Assembly (NCBI RefSeq): GCF_000956595.1
Contig: NZ_JYOO01000047.1
Coordinates: 1 to 35,698, forward strand
Direction of reading: 5' to 3'
Source of the DNA: Priestia aryabhattai B8W22
Lineage (GTDB): Bacteria; Bacillota; Bacilli; Bacillales; Bacillaceae_H
DNA length: 35,698 bases
Each line of letters starts with the position of its first letter. The first letter of the stretch is position 1. Shown one piece after another: positions 7,310-15,575 of the stretch. The notes beneath the pieces were generated by a model, which worked only from the letters and a program-made list of their open reading frames with translations, made no database searches and was not told the DNA's origin. Position numbers and translations under genes: made by a program.

Positions 7310-7978
7310 TCATTCAACAATTCCTAAAATAAAGCCATCATAGCCTTTGCTTCCAACGGTTTGTATAGCCGTGGCACTGATTCGTTTTTCTTGAGCCAGA
7401 GCATTCATAAATTGGCGAATTCCCTTTACATTTTCATCTTCACTTTCTGCATTCACCACATGCCCTTGACGAACAACATTATCACAAATAATCAGACTTC
7501 CTTTTTTCGATAATTTCAAGGCCCACTTTAAGTAATTGGGGTTATTCGGCTTGTCAGCATCAATAAAGATAAGATCGAACGGCTCTGTTCTCCTATCCTT
7601 TAATACAGCTAATGTATCAAGCCCGGGGCCGACAATGACTTCTACTAAGTGACTTACTCCCGCTCTTTTTAAATTAGCTCTTGCTACTTCTGCATGCTGA
7701 GAGTTTAATTCCAGCGTAATAAGCTGCCCGTCTTTCGGAAGAGCTCTGGCTAGCCAAATGGTGCTGTAACCTCCAAGAGTGCCAATTTCCAAAATGCGTT
7801 TAGCTCCTTTTAATGAAGCTAACAAATGCAGAAACTTTCCTTGACTAGGCGAGACGTCGATAGCAGGTAGTCCAGCCTCTTGATTTGCCTTCAATACCTC
7901 CTCAAGAATGGGGTCAGGTTGTATAAGCTTATTATTCATATAAAGATCCACTTCATTCCAAATTTCATATATAGACAT
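7310..7978 (-). CDS. SAM-dependent O-methyltransferase, catechol-type
   Basis: This 222-residue class I methyltransferase belongs to the metal-dependent O-methyltransferase_3 family (caffeoyl-CoA/catechol type, like Bacillus YrrM). SAM motif I is LEIGTLGGYST (63-73), the acid binding the ribose is in TLELN, and the metal ligands are expected in FIDADK (138-143) and CDN (165-167). The start is the second ATG (7978): AGGAG lies seven bases before it but only one base before the first ATG. It is a lone gene; repeat copy A provides a terminator 22 bases downstream. Substrate unknown, probably a phenolic compound. Confidence 0.85.
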   Translation of the reverse strand: MSIYEIWNEVDLYMNNKLIQPDPILEEVLKANQEAGLPAIDVSPSQGKFLHLLASLKGAKRILEIGTLGGYSTIWLARALPKDGQLITLELNSQHAEVARANLKRAGVSHLVEVIVGPGLDTLAVLKDRRTEPFDLIFIDADKPNNPNYLKWALKLSKKGSLIICDNVVRQGHVVNAESEDENVKGIRQFMNALAQEKRISATAIQTVGSKGYDGFILGIVE

Positions 7979-8144
7979 TTCCATACTCCTCTACATAAGT
8001 CATAAAAGCTTTATTATTATTTAAAAGATACGAATATGTTTTTCTCATATCCAGCTTGTTGCCGTAATCGTTCGTATTATGAATGTGTTCTAGCTCTCTA
8101 CTAAACTATCCTGCTCGCTCTTAAAAAGAATTGTTATATGTCCA

Positions 8145-8173
8145 TAAAAAAGACCTTCAGAGAGGTCTTTTTT
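8145..8173. terminator. Bidirectional intrinsic terminator
   Basis: AAAAAAGACCT-TCAGAG-AGGTCTTTTTT lies just downstream of the pentapeptide gene (minus) and separates it from the O-methyltransferase gene. Confidence 0.85.
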
Positions 8174-8177
8174 ATCT

Positions 8178-8897
8178 TTAAATAATCGTAACTTTACTAA
8201 GATCTATCTTGGCGCTTTTTAAAAAGTTATATGTCAATTTATCCATTTTTGCACCTTCAAAATCGGATTTCTTTAAATCTGATCCTCGAAACTGTACATT
8301 TAGCAAAGTTGCGTTGCGAAATGAGGATTTTTTTAATGATGTTCCTTCAAAGATTGTTCCGTTAAATGTTTCTTCGTCAAACACAATCTCTGTTAAATTA
8401 CATTGCTTAAAGTACGTATTGTCATAGATACAATCTTTAAAACTAGCCTGTTTAAAATTTGCCCATTTAAACTGTACGCCTGTCAGATTAACGTGATGAA
8501 ATATCGCTTTCGTTAAATTACTGCTTTTAAACATGCTGTCTGTAAGGTCTGCGTAGCTAAAATCAGATTCGTTCAAATTACTTGCATTAAATTTCCCTTT
8601 ATACACCGATACAGAACGAAAATCAGATTTTGCAAGCTCGGTCTTTGAAAAATCCATAGGAACGGTTTGCTTCAATTCCTTTGTGGCTACATTCATTGAT
8701 TCAATCAGTTCAGTGAGATCACCAATAGAATTGATTGTCATATGATAAGCCTGTTCCTCACTGTGTCCGTCTTTTTTGTAGTCTGTAAACTTTTCCTGCA
8801 AATTCTGTGATAGTTCTTCTTCTAAATCTTGAACGTTTTTTACATCCTGATAAGGAGCAAAAATGTTATGCACATGATTTTTTATTCTTTCGTTCAT
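8178..8897 (-). CDS. HAAS-domain/pentapeptide-repeat fusion protein
   Basis: This 239-residue protein has two parts. Residues about 1-75 form a helical domain (DLEEELSQNLQEKFTDYKKDG, SEEQAYHMTINSIGD) of the HAAS/DUF1700 type usually encoded beside PadR regulators. Residues about 82-235 are pentapeptide repeats, A(D/N)LXX-like, for example FNASNLNESDFSYADLTDSM, folding as a right-handed beta-helix. There is no membrane segment, whereas most HAAS partners are membrane-attached. AAAGGA lies upstream of the ATG. It is encoded 15 bases after the PadR gene in one operon, so PadR probably controls its own operon and may contact the HAAS domain. Some pentapeptide proteins (Qnr, MfpA) bind DNA gyrase; whether this one does is not known. 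Confidence 0.85.
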   Translation of the reverse strand: MNERIKNHVHNIFAPYQDVKNVQDLEEELSQNLQEKFTDYKKDGHSEEQAYHMTINSIGDLTELIESMNVATKELKQTVPMDFSKTELAKSDFRSVSVYKGKFNASNLNESDFSYADLTDSMFKSSNLTKAIFHHVNLTGVQFKWANFKQASFKDCIYDNTYFKQCNLTEIVFDEETFNGTIFEGTSLKKSSFRNATLLNVQFRGSDLKKSDFEGAKMDKLTYNFLKSAKIDLSKVTII

Positions 8898-8912
8898 TTA
8901 TAACATCCTTTC

Positions 8913-9242
8913 TTACAGCAACAAATCAATAATTTTTTTCGCTTGCTCCCAGTTTTCTTTGTTTTGTTTATATATGCTTTTTCCTTGTTCTGTAATTTTA
9001 TAGTATTTTCTGCGACCGCCTTGTACGGCATCTCCCCAGTAAGAAAGAATATGTTCATCCTTTTCTAGACGCTTCAAGCTTGAATACATTGTGGCTTCTT
9101 TTAATTCATACTGCTCTTTAGAGTGGGTATAAATAAGCTTACTAATTTCATAACCATACTTATCGCCGCTGAGAAGTAATTTTAGAATCATTGTATCTGT
9201 ATGTCCCCGAAGTAAATCTGAAGACATTTTTGCATATACCAA
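8913..9242 (-). CDS. PadR-family transcriptional regulator
   Basis: This 109-residue protein is a short (class s-PadR) winged-helix repressor. It shows the PadR pattern TDTMILKLLLSGDKYGYEISKLI, then ATMYSSLKRLEKDEHILSYW and GGRRKYYKITEQG for the wing. The start is a TTG with AAAGAGGTG five bases upstream; the first ATG in frame (9227) is too far from the SD. It is the first gene of a two-gene operon with the HAAS-pentapeptide protein. Small PadR proteins often respond to phenolics or drugs or act with an adjacent HAAS protein; the inducer here is unknown. Confidence 0.9.
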   Translation of the reverse strand: MVYAKMSSDLLRGHTDTMILKLLLSGDKYGYEISKLIYTHSKEQYELKEATMYSSLKRLEKDEHILSYWGDAVQGGRRKYYKITEQGKSIYKQNKENWEQAKKIIDLLL

Positions 9243-9355
9243 AGTATCACCTCTTTATGTATAATTTAAATCATATTACTATGACAGTCAAGGTATTATA
9301 TTTAATAAACTACTCTGATTTATAATTGCTCATATATGCAAGCAGCTCAATCCGT

Positions 9356-9391
9356 AAAAAATAGCCGGTACGTTTCTACCGGCTATTTTTT
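9356..9391. terminator. Intrinsic terminator after the GNAT gene
   Basis: AAAATAGCCGGTA and TACCGGCTATTTTTT form a stem with a six-base loop and T runs on both sides. Confidence 0.85.
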
Positions 9392-9404
9392 AGAAGACAT
9401 CTTA

Positions 9405-9980
9405 TTATCCGTTATGACTGAATTTAAATACTATCGGTGTACGTTCTGTTTCTATTTTCCAAATCATGTGATGATACCCTTTGCTCCAGTAATCTTTTAC
9501 TAGATAATGTGGTTCTCCAAATGTTTTTTTCCATACGTTCTGAGCATTCTTGTATCCGCTGTCCAAACAGATTTTTTTAATTTCTCTGCTTTGAAGCGTA
9601 AGCAGCATAATATGTACAAGCAGTGTTCCTACCCCGTTTCTTTGGTACTTTGGATGAACAAAAACTGTGCCGATTTCAATCCATCCCTGCAGCTCCCCTT
9701 TTGTACACGCCGTAATTAATTCACTAACAGGACCATATTCAATACAGCCAATAATTTTATTGGTACACGTATCTATCGCAAGCCAAAAGAATCGATGTTT
9801 TCCATTGCTATTAAGGTCGCATTTTAAATATCTTCTTTTACTTTCAATTTCTATTTGTATATCGTTCACCATGTCAGATAAGCCTTCTTTATGAAAAGTA
9901 TCTGTAATCACTGCGCTAAAAAGTTCGTGGATTTCTGCGCTGTCTTCTATTTTTGGTCTTCTTATTTCAATATGATCCAA
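9405..9980 (-). CDS. GNAT-family N-acetyltransferase
   Basis: This 191-residue protein is an acetyl-CoA-dependent N-acetyltransferase. The central strand IIGCIEYGPV, the motif A segment GTVFVHPKYQRNGVGTLLV with the acetyl-CoA pyrophosphate loop QRNGVG, and the C-terminal motif B (KICLDSGYKNAQNVWKK) are in normal order. The TTG start at 9980 follows AGGAGG by eight bases; no in-frame ATG fits. A TATCAA-6-TTGATA palindrome (10036-10053) lies upstream and could be an operator. Substrate unknown. Confidence 0.85.
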   Translation of the reverse strand: MDHIEIRRPKIEDSAEIHELFSAVITDTFHKEGLSDMVNDIQIEIESKRRYLKCDLNSNGKHRFFWLAIDTCTNKIIGCIEYGPVSELITACTKGELQGWIEIGTVFVHPKYQRNGVGTLLVHIMLLTLQSREIKKICLDSGYKNAQNVWKKTFGEPHYLVKDYWSKGYHHMIWKIETERTPIVFKFSHNG

Positions 9981-10035
9981 TGTTCATTCCTCCTGATTAT
10001 TTCACGTCCGAATATGAAGTTTTCCCTTTATTATT

Positions 10036-10053
10036 TATCAATATATGTTGATA
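10036..10053. promoter_or_regulatory. Short palindrome upstream of the GNAT gene
   Basis: TATCAATATATGTTGATA is an inverted repeat with six-base arms about 55 bases before the start. It may be an operator; no promoter consensus supports this. Confidence 0.3.
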
Positions 10054-10085
10054 ATCCTTTTCTTTTTCTACAGTTTTTCCAACAA

Positions 10086-10120
10086 AAAAGCACGAGAAGC
10101 TTTAAGCTCTCGTACTTTTT
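10086..10120. terminator. Intrinsic terminator after the 157-residue gene
   Basis: AAAGCACGAGA and TCTCGTACTTTTT pair around AGCTTTAAGC-type loop sequence with one mismatch, downstream of the minus-strand gene. Confidence 0.75.
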
Positions 10121-10154
10121 ATCCCGTAGATTCTACTTTTTCTATTGGAAGCTG

Positions 10155-10628
10155 TTAATACGGATTCACAAAGCTCTGTATTTTACATACGAAATCAGAA
10201 AGATCCTCCTTTATTTCTTTATCCTCTGTTTTCTCTATTTGCTCCTGTATGGCGTCAATCATTAAACGTGCTTTTTTAGGATCTATAGACGCCTGTTGAC
10301 TGCTATTGTTTGATAAACTCTTCAAAATTTGATTAGTCATTTTATTTTTATCATGAATATAAAATAACATTTGAGGGACTTGATTAATTAACAGATTTAC
10401 GTATCTGCGAAACTCCTCTATCTCATATAATTCTCTTGAATTACTTTTAAAGCCATCAACGGAAAGCATAAGACTTTGATAGCCTTTATCACTGCGTTGA
10501 TTAAGTGCTTTAATGACTTTTAAAAACCGATCGAACTTTAGATAACGTATTTCTTCTTTCTTTAATTCTAAAAATTCAATTTCTCCTTTTTCCAAAAAGG
10601 GATCTTTGATAAGACTATTATCATTCAT
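10155..10628 (-). CDS. Hypothetical cytosolic protein, helical
   Basis: This 157-residue protein is not one I recognise. It is highly charged (Lys, Glu, Asp, Arg) and probably mostly helical, without signal peptide or membrane segment. It contains IEEFRRYVNLLINQVPQMLFYI in the middle and a C-terminal acidic helix rich in Glu-Lys pairs (EQIEKTEDKEIKEDLSDF). Of two near starts, the ATG at 10628 is preferred, nine bases after GGGAG; the ATG at 10634 is only three bases away from it. It has its own terminator and stands alone. Confidence 0.6.
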   Translation of the reverse strand: MNDNSLIKDPFLEKGEIEFLELKKEEIRYLKFDRFLKVIKALNQRSDKGYQSLMLSVDGFKSNSRELYEIEEFRRYVNLLINQVPQMLFYIHDKNKMTNQILKSLSNNSSQQASIDPKKARLMIDAIQEQIEKTEDKEIKEDLSDFVCKIQSFVNPY

Positions 10629-10737
10629 ATACATTCTCTCCCTACTAATTTATTAGTTGCAGAGCTTGTTTTGAATTTATTTGTCTATCGTTTTAGTAAT
10701 TGTTTACCTCTTTTAGGGCCATTTTAAAACCTTTATT

Positions 10738-10752
10738 TGTAAAGCGCTTACA
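10738..10752. promoter_or_regulatory. Palindrome resembling a cre site, upstream of the hypothetical gene
   Basis: TGTAAAGCGCTTACA is a near-perfect palindrome about 110 bases before the start at 10628. It looks like a catabolite-responsive element but is one base longer than the 14-base cre consensus, so CcpA binding is uncertain. Confidence 0.3.
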
Positions 10753-10815
10753 TAAATGTTCTCAATTGCCTGTTGCATTGAGGGCACCCTGTTTATTATA
10801 TGATAAATGACGAAT

Positions 10816-10848
10816 GAAAAAGAGCTCCTTTGCAGAAGCTCTTTTTAA
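10816..10848. terminator. Intrinsic terminator after pepD
   Basis: AAAAAGAGCT and AGCTCTTTTT pair around a ten-base loop, about 25 bases past the pepD stop. Confidence 0.85.
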
Positions 10849-10872
10849 AAAATTATAGGGATCCTGATAACT

Positions 10873-12333
10873 TTATATCTTATTTGCTTCTGTTAATACT
10901 GCTAATAAATATTCCCATGTCTTAATAGTAGACGAAATGCTCAGGTGCTCATCAGGCGTATGAACGTCGTACATATCGGGTCCAAGCGAAATGGCATCTA
11001 ATCCAGGGATTTTTTCTAGGAAAATACCGCATTCAATTCCAGCATGGATAGCGATGATCTCTGCCTCTTCTCCATACTTTTCTTTGTAAACCTTTTTACA
11101 TAATTCACGAATTTTTGAATCTCCATTGTATGCCCATTCAGGATAATTACCTTTTGTTTCAACTGTTCCTCCGACTAATTGAGCAAGGATTCGCACTTGG
11201 CTTACTATTTTTTCTTTTAAGCTTTTTACTGAGCTGCGAATTTCATTTTGAAGAACAACCTCAGATTCGCTAGTAGTGATTACGCCTAAGTTGGTAGAAG
11301 ATTCTACTAATCCTTCAATATTCATACTCATGCTTTGAACGCCGTTTGGTGTTAGCATAATGGCTTGTACAATTCGTTCTGTTGTTTCTTTTGTAAAACA
11401 TTTCTTAACGCAAGAAGATTTGTTCATTTTCAAATAGACGCCCGGATCAGCCGCTTGTAATTCGTTCTTTACTATTTCGTTCCACTCACGAACCTTATTT
11501 TCAAACTTTCCTACCTCAGAAGGCTCCAGCGTTAGAATTGCTTCTGATTCACGGGGAATCGCATTTGATTTTAATCCTCCGCTAATGCTGCTTAAAGAAT
11601 AGGAAAGTTCCTGCTGTAAATCATATAAAACTCTCCCTAGCAGTTTATTAGCATTTCCTCTCTCTTTGTCAATTTCCATTCCGGAATGTCCGCCGCGCAA
11701 TCCACCGATGCTTAAGCTGTATGTCTCTGACTTATCGGAAGGCGTCTCCCAGCTTAGCGGGATACGAAGTACACCTTTTACCCCGCCTGCGCTGCTGACA
11801 AGCAGCTTTCCGTCTTCTTCTGTATCAAGATTAATAAAGATTTCCCCTTCAAAATGAGCCGGATTTACAGCAATAGCTCCCCCCATAGTTGTTTCTTCTT
11901 CAGTAGTAATGACTACTTCAAGAGAAGGATGTGCTATATTTTGAGCATCTAGTAAAGCCAGTGCATATGCAACGGCAATACCGTTGTCAGCTCCTAACGT
12001 AGTACCATCTGCATAAAGCATATCTTCCACAACTCGCAGTTGAAGCGGATCTTTTTCAAAATCATGGACAGTTCCTTTATTTATCTCGCATACCATGTCC
12101 ATATGTCCTTGCAAAATGATGGTTGGAGCATTTTCATATCCTTTAGCTGCCGGCTTTTTAATGATTACATTTAAAGCCTCGTCTTGGATAACCTCAAGGC
12201 TTCTTTCTCTTGCAAAAGAAACTAAATAGTTACTAATTTCTTTTTCATTTCCAGATCCTCTAGGAATAGCTGAGATTTCGTTAAAGAAATAAAAAACCGG
12301 ATGTTTAATTAATTCATTTACTGTTTGCACCAT
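10873..12333 (-). CDS. pepD: Aminoacyl-histidine dipeptidase (PepD-like, M20C)
   Basis: This 486-residue zinc exopeptidase of family M20C hydrolyses X-His and other unspecific dipeptides in the cytosol. Motifs in order: SAIPRGSGNEKEISNYL, the first zinc His and catalytic Asp in QGHMDMVCE, the bridging Asp in GADNGIAVAY, the catalytic/zinc EE in TTEEETTMGG, GGLRGGHSG of the lid domain, and IHAGIECGIF near the C-terminus. Length equals that of E. coli PepD. The ATG at 12333 has AAAGGA eight bases upstream; a longer start at 12360 lacks an SD. It is monocistronic with its own terminator and would complete degradation of peptides released by the secreted proteases. Confidence 0.92.
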   Translation of the reverse strand: MVQTVNELIKHPVFYFFNEISAIPRGSGNEKEISNYLVSFARERSLEVIQDEALNVIIKKPAAKGYENAPTIILQGHMDMVCEINKGTVHDFEKDPLQLRVVEDMLYADGTTLGADNGIAVAYALALLDAQNIAHPSLEVVITTEEETTMGGAIAVNPAHFEGEIFINLDTEEDGKLLVSSAGGVKGVLRIPLSWETPSDKSETYSLSIGGLRGGHSGMEIDKERGNANKLLGRVLYDLQQELSYSLSSISGGLKSNAIPRESEAILTLEPSEVGKFENKVREWNEIVKNELQAADPGVYLKMNKSSCVKKCFTKETTERIVQAIMLTPNGVQSMSMNIEGLVESSTNLGVITTSESEVVLQNEIRSSVKSLKEKIVSQVRILAQLVGGTVETKGNYPEWAYNGDSKIRELCKKVYKEKYGEEAEIIAIHAGIECGIFLEKIPGLDAISLGPDMYDVHTPDEHLSISSTIKTWEYLLAVLTEANKI

Positions 12334-12470
12334 ATGTATCATCCTTTCTAATCTGTACACTCTTTTATCATACTATTTATCTTTACAGTAGAAATAGCAT
12401 ATGAGGCTTTTTTATGTATAGCCTAATTATATTTTAACGTTGATTAACTCAATAGAATAGATATAACCTA

Positions 12471-12513
12471 AAAAAGCATAAATGAGCCCGTTGGACTCAT
12501 TTATGCTTTTAAT
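12471..12513. terminator. Intrinsic terminator after bdhA
   Basis: AAAAGCATAAATGAG and CTCATTTATGCTTTT form a 15-base stem around nine bases, 16 bases past the bdhA stop. Confidence 0.85.
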
Positions 12514-12528
12514 GATTTATTCTATTTT

Positions 12529-13305
12529 TTATTGAGCTGTATATCCGCCGTCCATTACTACCGCTTGACCAGTTACACCTTTTGCTTTATCACTCGCCAA
12601 GAAGATAGCATAGTCAGCAATTTCGCTAACGTCTAGTAATCTTTTTTGAGGGACTAAAGGATAAATAACTTCTTCAAGAACGCTTTCTAATGGTACGTTT
12701 CTTGTTTTAGCTAAACCATCTAACTGACCTCTTACTAGTGGTGTATCCACATAGCCAGGACAAAGTGCATTAACCGTAATACCATGTGCTGCACCTTCAA
12801 GAGCAGCTACTTTTGTTAAGCCGATCACACCGTGTTTGGCACTGTTATAAGCTGCTTTGCCCGCAAAACCGATTAAACCGTTGATAGAAGAAACGTTAAT
12901 AATACGTCCGAATCCTTGTTTTTTCATGATTGGAAACGCGTGCTTAATCGCCATAAATGGAGCTGTTAGCATAATTTTAATCATTAACTCATATTTTTCA
13001 GTTGGAAACTCTTCGATTGGAGAAACATGCTGCAAGCCAGCGTTGTTAATGAACGTATGAACCGCTCCAAAATGTGCGTTTGCTGTTTCAATTAAATGTT
13101 TGATTTCTTCTTCTTTTGTTACATCGGCTTTGACACCAAGCGCTTCGAATCCAGCTTCACGAAGATTTTGTGCTGCAGCTTCTACAGCAGCTTGATCAAT
13201 GTCGGATAACACAATTTTTCCGCCGTTTTCTGCGAATCGTTTACCTATTTCAAATCCAATTCCTCTTGCTGCTCCTGTGATTACAATTACTTGATTTTCA
13301 ACCAT
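12529..13305 (-). CDS. bdhA: 3-hydroxybutyrate dehydrogenase
   Basis: This 258-residue short-chain dehydrogenase converts (R)-3-hydroxybutyrate and NAD to acetoacetate in the cytosol. It has the NAD motif TGAARGIG (10-17), DV at 61-62, NNAG (87-90), and the Ser-Tyr-Lys catalytic set at S140, Y153 and K157. The runs NNAGLQHVSPIEEFP and GITVNALCPGYVDTPLV are typical of BdhA, and the C-terminus YTAQ fits the family. GGAGGAG precedes the ATG. The gene follows a GntP-type permease by 19 bases in one operon, like yxjC and yxjF in B. subtilis but without the CoA-transferase genes scoAB between them. Confidence 0.92.
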   Translation of the reverse strand: MVENQVIVITGAARGIGFEIGKRFAENGGKIVLSDIDQAAVEAAAQNLREAGFEALGVKADVTKEEEIKHLIETANAHFGAVHTFINNAGLQHVSPIEEFPTEKYELMIKIMLTAPFMAIKHAFPIMKKQGFGRIINVSSINGLIGFAGKAAYNSAKHGVIGLTKVAALEGAAHGITVNALCPGYVDTPLVRGQLDGLAKTRNVPLESVLEEVIYPLVPQKRLLDVSEIADYAIFLASDKAKGVTGQAVVMDGGYTAQ

Positions 13306-13324
13306 GTGTATTCTCCTCCTGTTT

Positions 13325-14605
13325 TTAAATAATACCGGCTGCCGCTAATGCGACTCCTGCAAATAAAGCGATTGTCGGGATGATAAATGCAACAACAAAT
13401 ACGTCTTTATACGTTTCTTTATGCCGAAGACCAGTTACGGCTAATAGCGTTAACAGCGCACCGTTATGCGGTAAAATAGATGCACCTGACGCAACGCTTG
13501 CAATGCGGTGAAGAGCATCGGCGCTTAAATTCGTCGTTTGAGACAAGTGATACCACGTATCTCCTAATGCTTGAAGCGCAATACCCATACCACCGGATGC
13601 TGAACCCGTGATCATCGCTAGCACTTGAACGCTTAACGCTTCTGAAACGAGCGGATTACTCGAGACGTTTAGCAGCACGTGCGTGACATCTTTAAACTCT
13701 GGAACTGCTGTAATAACCGAGCCGAAACCAACTGCTGCACTCGTGTTAATAACAGCCATTACGGATCCTTTTGTTCCTTCATTTATAGAAGAAATAAACG
13801 TCTTATAGTGTTTGAAATTAATAAGTAAAATAGAAAAAATACCAATTAATAATGATACGATAGGCTCCCATTTTAAAACGTTTAATGTCATGACAACGAT
13901 AATCAGCGGTAAAATAGCTAATATCACATTCATCGAGTCCTGCTCTTCACTTGCGGCAACCGATGATTCATTAGGCTCGGTAAATCCTTGATTTTTAGCT
14001 TTTAATTTTTTATCGCGATAAGCTAACCATAAATAGCCTCCCACTGCCATAATAAGGCCTGAGACAATTCCAATAATCGAACCGGACATTGCATTGGTTT
14101 TAAATGCAGCAGTCGGAATCAGATTTTGAATTTGAGGCGTACCTGGAATCGCTGTCATTGTAAATGTAAATGCTCCGAGTGCAATGGTTGCTGGCAGTAA
14201 ATTTCGCGATACGTTAGCTTCTCGAAATAGCGCGATTGCTAAGGGATAAATCGCAAAGACAACAACGAATAGACTCACTCCGCCGTATGTCAAAATGGCT
14301 GAAGCAATCAGCACTCCTAAAATGGCTCTTTTACTTCCAAACAATTTAGCAATGCGCTGCGCCAACGACTTAGCTGCGCCTGTATCTTCCATTAGCTTTC
14401 CAAAGACGGCTCCTAATAAAAAGATGGGGAACCATTTTGCAGCGAAATTTACAAAGCCTCCCATATACACATCTGTATAAGTAGGCAGTACTTTTAAACC
14501 GCTAAAATAAGCAACAAACGTAGCTACAACAGGTGCTACCCAGATAATAGACCATCCTAGATAAGCAAAAAACATCAACAATAACAATCCTACAATAATA
14601 ACCAC
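13325..14605 (-). CDS. GntP-family permease, probable hydroxybutyrate transporter
   Basis: This 426-residue protein has about 12 membrane segments and the GntP family pattern: an N-terminal FAYLGWSIIWVAPVVA, the FGKLMEDTGAAKSLAQRI loop, TAIPGTPQIQN and the C-terminal GASILPHNGALLTLLAVTGL. The GTG start follows AAAGGAGGT. It is the first gene of the operon with bdhA, which supports uptake of 3-hydroxybutyrate rather than gluconate, as proposed for B. subtilis YxjC. P. megaterium stores polyhydroxybutyrate, so excreted monomer could be recovered; this last point is inference. Confidence 0.87.
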   Translation of the reverse strand: MVIIVGLLLLMFFAYLGWSIIWVAPVVATFVAYFSGLKVLPTYTDVYMGGFVNFAAKWFPIFLLGAVFGKLMEDTGAAKSLAQRIAKLFGSKRAILGVLIASAILTYGGVSLFVVVFAIYPLAIALFREANVSRNLLPATIALGAFTFTMTAIPGTPQIQNLIPTAAFKTNAMSGSIIGIVSGLIMAVGGYLWLAYRDKKLKAKNQGFTEPNESSVAASEEQDSMNVILAILPLIIVVMTLNVLKWEPIVSLLIGIFSILLINFKHYKTFISSINEGTKGSVMAVINTSAAVGFGSVITAVPEFKDVTHVLLNVSSNPLVSEALSVQVLAMITGSASGGMGIALQALGDTWYHLSQTTNLSADALHRIASVASGASILPHNGALLTLLAVTGLRHKETYKDVFVVAFIIPTIALFAGVALAAAGII

Positions 14606-14941
14606 ACGGTAACCTCCTTTCCTTTTAGTACATATACATAATGGATTATTTCACAACAAAACAAGTTTACACCCGTTAGTTTTATAAGTAAAATGAATAA
14701 AAGGAATCAAAACTATGAATAAAAGTCGTAGTTTATTTAAAAATTCGCACTCGATTATTTTCCCCCTATAATTTCATTCTGAGTAGAAACTATAAAATAC
14801 ACTTCTTTTCTTTTTTCTTGTACAAGCTAATTTTTTTCTGTCACATCCTGCTCTCTTCCTTTATTTTCTTTTCTCTTATAAGTTTTTCCGAACATATAGA
14901 TGGGTATTTGAATGTTATGACACAGAAAAAGAGGCGATCTT
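14606..14941. other. Intergenic region of divergent transcription
   Basis: This 336-base gap separates the permease-bdhA operon (minus) from the DedA gene (plus). A plausible plus promoter is TTCGCA (14744-14749) with TATAAT (14767-14772), spacing 17. I could not identify a convincing minus promoter, and I saw no -24/-12 sigma-54 site. A CTTGTACAAG palindrome lies at 14817-14826. An 18-codon ATG frame starting near 14715 has only a weak SD and is not called. Confidence 0.4.
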
Positions 14942-15541
14942 ATGCTACACTTCATAACAGACTTACTGAAACAATTTGGAATTTGGGGACTTTTAAGCGG
15001 ACTGGCCATTGAGGCTTCCTCCCTGCCGTTTCCTGGTTCTCCTCTCACCCTTACCTACGGATACTTATTAAACATGCATATAGTGAAATTATTATTAATC
15101 GCTCTTGCAGGAAGCGCCGTTTATACAGCTTTTAGCTTTATACCGTATGGGATAGGCTATAAATTAGAAGATAAGGTAAAGAAAAAATTATCAAAGAAAA
15201 AAAAAGCGTTTGAGAAATCACAAAAATGGTTTAAAAAATGCGGATTATGGAGTATTGCTATTGCTCGTCCTTTAGGGCTCGGCAACTACATTTCCTACCT
15301 TTCAGGGCTATCTAAAGTGAAACCTATGCCGTTTGCTCTGCTCACATTTCTTGGTATCTTTCCTTTGAATATTGCCATGCTTTGGCTAGGACAAATCGGA
15401 AACTTTAAGTCCATTCAATCTTTTATCTCAGATGCACAAACTTATATTCTAATTGCAGCGGTAGTGGCTGTATGCGGATTTTTAATTTATAAGTTTTATT
15501 TTAAAAAAAGCAGCTGCAGCGAACAGTCTAGTTCAACTTAA
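14942..15541 (+). CDS. DedA/VTT-domain membrane protein
   Basis: This 199-residue membrane protein shows the DedA order: an N-terminal amphipathic segment with GLAIEASSLPFPGSP (the conserved E plus PxP re-entrant loop), a helix pair, a basic cytosolic loop (KVKKKLSKKKKAFEKSQKWF), then the signature ARPLGLGNYISYLSG and two C-terminal helices. DedA proteins act as lipid flippases or scramblases (DedA/PetA/UptA types) in the cytoplasmic membrane. The second-loop Arg is kept. GAGGCG lies five bases before the ATG. The gene is single, with a terminator after it. The lipid moved is unknown. Confidence 0.87.
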   Translation: MLHFITDLLKQFGIWGLLSGLAIEASSLPFPGSPLTLTYGYLLNMHIVKLLLIALAGSAVYTAFSFIPYGIGYKLEDKVKKKLSKKKKAFEKSQKWFKKCGLWSIAIARPLGLGNYISYLSGLSKVKPMPFALLTFLGIFPLNIAMLWLGQIGNFKSIQSFISDAQTYILIAAVVAVCGFLIYKFYFKKSSCSEQSSST

Positions 15542-15546
15542 GAGTA

Positions 15547-15574
15547 TAAAAAAGACCCCGAGGGGTCTTTTTTT
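15547..15574. terminator. Bidirectional terminator between dedA-like gene and citM
   Basis: AAAAAGACCCC and GGGGTCTTTTTTT pair with a tight loop between the convergent genes; T runs exist on both strands. Confidence 0.9.
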
Positions 15575-15575
15575 A

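Noticed and set aside
10738-10752. Calling the palindrome TGTAAAGCGCTTACA a true cre site
   Set aside because: It is one base longer than the 14-base consensus and no promoter could be placed, so it is listed only as cre-like.
14827-15048. 73-residue minus-strand frame upstream of and overlapping the DedA gene
   Set aside because: No SD, low-complexity composition, and overlap with a well-supported plus-strand gene.
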